64,000 nucleotides of DNA from Sphaerobacter sp. (lineage in GTDB: Bacteria; Chloroflexota; Chloroflexia; Thermomicrobiales; Thermomicrobiaceae): positions 1-64,000 of the forward strand of contig NZ_JADGHZ010000002.1 in assembly GCF_019683595.1 (NCBI RefSeq), in the 5' to 3' direction. A program made the translations under genes and the position numbers. A model generated the notes under the pieces. It had not been told where the DNA came from and made no database searches. It was given only the letters and a program-made list of their open reading frames with translations. This document shows, in pieces, positions 62,368-64,000 of the stretch (position 1 is its first letter; every line of letters begins with the position of its first letter).

Positions 62368-64000
62368 GTGGTAGGACGTGGGAAGCGCCTGCGAACGATG
62401 ATGGTGCTCGTCGGACTCGTCGCCGGGATCGCCGCCCTCACCAAGCGGCGGACGAGGCAAGAGAACCGAACCGAACCCGAAGCCGCAGGTACGAAACCCC
62501 GTAAACGCGTGCTGATGCTCCTGGAGAATGCCCGCTTTGAGGACGATCCCCGCGTCCGCAACGAGGCACGGGCGCTCACGGAGGCCGGCTACGACATCAC
62601 GGTGATCTGCCCGGGCATGTGGGGCGACCCGATCCACGAAGTGCTGGACAACGTGCGCATCTATCGCTACTCGGCACCCCGCGACGGCAGCGGCACACTC
62701 GGATACCTGTTCGAGTACGGCTACTCGCTTGCTGCGATCGCGGTGCTCTCGCTGTATGTCCGCCTGCGACACGGGTTCGATTTCGTGCACGCGCACAACC
62801 CACCCGACGTGCTGGCTCTCATCGCCGCCGCCTACCGCCCGTTCGGGGCGCGTGTGATTTTTGACCACCATGACCTGGCCCCGGAGATGTATCTGGCCCG
62901 GTTTGGTGACTCAGGTCGCTCCTGGCTTTACCGCGCGCAGTCGCTTGCGGAGTTCCTCGCCTGCCGGCTGGCTCACCACGTCATCGCCAGCAACGAATCG
63001 TACAAGCGACGCGAGATGGAACTCAGCGGCATCCCGCCCGAGCGCATCACGGTGGTCCGGAACGGCCCCGACCCGGACCAGTGGAAGCCGGTCGATCCGG
63101 ATCCGGACCTGCGCGCTCGCTCCAAGGCGATCATCGGCTACGCAGGGGTCATCGGCCAGCAAGACGGGGTCGACTACCTCCTGCGGGCACTCCACCACCT
63201 GGTGCACTCACTCGGCCGGCGCGACGCGTTCTGCGTCATCATCGGTGAAGGTGACGCGCGGCTCGATCTGATGCAGCTCGCCAGCGAGCTGGGCCTGGAC
63301 GACCACGTGTGGTTCACCGGCTGGGTCCCGCACGAGGACTTCGTCCGCTACCTCTCAACCATCGACATCGGTGTCGTGCCGGACCCGTCCAACCCATTCA
63401 CCGATCGTTCAACCATGCTCAAGCTGATGAATTACATGGCCTTCCACAAGCCTGTCGTGGCGTTCGACCTGCCGGAGCACCGCGCCTCGGGCGCCGACAT
63501 CCCCGTCTACGTTCCCCCAAACGATGTGGCAGCGTTTGCGGAGGCGATCGCTTCCCTGATGGACGATCCCGACCGGCGGGCGGCACTCGGCGCCCGCGGG
63601 AGGGAGCGAGTGGAGCAGCACCTGGCTTGGCACTACTCGATTCCCCCCCTCCTGAGAGCCTACGAGTGCGCCGCCGGCGACGCACCGCAGGAGCGGGTGA
63701 CGGGCGCAACACGAGAGCCAGGGTTCATCGCCGGAGCCCGCCGCGCGCTCGGCTCCTCCCGGATGATGCAACTCCAGTACTACGCCATCCGCGCCATGTC
63801 GCTCGGTACGCGGTACGGTCTGGGGACAGCTCGGGCCGAACGACGGCTGCTCGACTGCGTAGCCTTGCTGCAGCGGTACGACGGGCGACCCACGTTTGCC
63901 ACGCCCGGCCGGGTGGTAGCCCGCAAGCCCGAGTTCTTCCGACGGATCCAGGACCTTGGAGCGGAGTTGGCGGTCCATGGTTATGACCACGTGGACTTCC
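62368..64000 (+). CDS. GT4 glycosyltransferase fused to a polysaccharide-deacetylase-like domain (3' end cut by the window)
   Basis: Open frame from GTG 62368 (AGAGGTGGAG upstream) to the window edge, 544 codons seen; absent from the ORF track because it has no stop here. A weakly hydrophobic N-terminus (VLVGLVAGIAAL) is followed by a complete GT-B domain: VLMLLENARFEDDPRVRNEA, FDFVHAHNPPDVLALIAAAY, VIFDHHDLAPEMYLARFG, IGYAGVIGQQDGVDYLLRAL and STMLKLMNYMAFHKPVVAFD. After about residue 455 a NodB-like deacetylase begins: RPTFATPGRVVARKPEF and ELAVHGYDHVDF (His-x-x-x-His). The usual first DD motif is not seen before it. Probably a bifunctional glycan-assembly enzyme. Confidence 0.82.
   Translation, partial: MVGRGKRLRTMMVLVGLVAGIAALTKRRTRQENRTEPEAAGTKPRKRVLMLLENARFEDDPRVRNEARALTEAGYDITVICPGMWGDPIHEVLDNVRIYRYSAPRDGSGTLGYLFEYGYSLAAIAVLSLYVRLRHGFDFVHAHNPPDVLALIAAAYRPFGARVIFDHHDLAPEMYLARFGDSGRSWLYRAQSLAEFLACRLAHHVIASNESYKRREMELSGIPPERITVVRNGPDPDQWKPVDPDPDLRARSKAIIGYAGVIGQQDGVDYLLRALHHLVHSLGRRDAFCVIIGEGDARLDLMQLASELGLDDHVWFTGWVPHEDFVRYLSTIDIGVVPDPSNPFTDRSTMLKLMNYMAFHKPVVAFDLPEHRASGADIPVYVPPNDVAAFAEAIASLMDDPDRRAALGARGRERVEQHLAWHYSIPPLLRAYECAAGDAPQERVTGATREPGFIAGARRALGSSRMMQLQYYAIRAMSLGTRYGLGTARAERRLLDCVALLQRYDGRPTFATPGRVVARKPEFFRRIQDLGAELAVHGYDHVDF

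Overview
The window is about 64 kb of GC-rich bacterial chromosome. Densely packed genes, ATGA/GTGA gene junctions, two adjacent DUF2298 (Chlor_Arch_YYY) membrane proteins, a free-standing Rab-like GTPase and the absence of LPS core genes suggest a Chloroflexota genome of the Thermomicrobia type. Sphaerobacter or a relative is my best guess. It is inferred from gene content and style, not from a database match.

Layout. 1-5991 (minus strand): a membrane-anchored spermidine-synthase-like protein, PgeF and a YggS-type PLP protein, then a ThDP enzyme and a PH-domain membrane protein. 5992-7187: a decayed stretch holding a broken GNAT acetyltransferase and a fragment of an ABC ATPase. 7188-9365 (minus): Rab-like GTPase, fmt and endonuclease V in one operon, divergent from 9499-16307 (plus), which encodes two giant DUF2298 proteins. 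16414-18870 (plus): infC-rpmI-rplT, an rRNA/tRNA methyltransferase and HU; infC appears to use an ATC start. 19030-27500 (minus): metallopeptidase, membrane protein, gyrB and plsX; then a RodA/FtsW plus penicillin-binding-protein pair; then an MTA phosphorylase.

27697-38031 (plus) is the first surface-polysaccharide locus: a membrane-anchored glycoside hydrolase, a jelly-roll membrane protein related to its C-terminal half, two O-antigen-ligase/polymerase-like proteins, a UDP-glucuronate decarboxylase type SDR, an LPG-synthase-type membrane protein, a GT4 glycosyltransferase, a 59-residue membrane protein missing from the ORF track, and a Wzx-like flippase. Two tandem tRNA-Asp genes with separate terminators, a PhnB-like protein and about 1 kb of non-coding DNA follow.

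40186-64000 (plus) is a second, larger locus. It opens with an unusual set: sugar-formyltransferase-like protein, ATP-grasp ligase, phosphatidylserine-decarboxylase-like enzyme and four tandem FemAB/GNAT-type paralogues. After a 490-bp regulatory gap come a Wzz/BY-kinase-like protein with an altered Walker A motif, an initiating sugar-phosphate transferase, an oxidoreductase plus aminotransferase pair for an amino sugar, a polymerase, a flippase, three GT4 enzymes, an alpha/alpha-toroid protein, UDP-glucose dehydrogenase, a membrane-anchored lyase-like jelly-roll protein, and a GT4-deacetylase fusion that runs off the end of the window.

The best candidate for an undescribed system is the formyltransferase / ATP-grasp / decarboxylase / FemAB x4 block (40186-47861). 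Its order suggests an amide-bond-forming decoration of a surface glycan or lipid. That function is inference.
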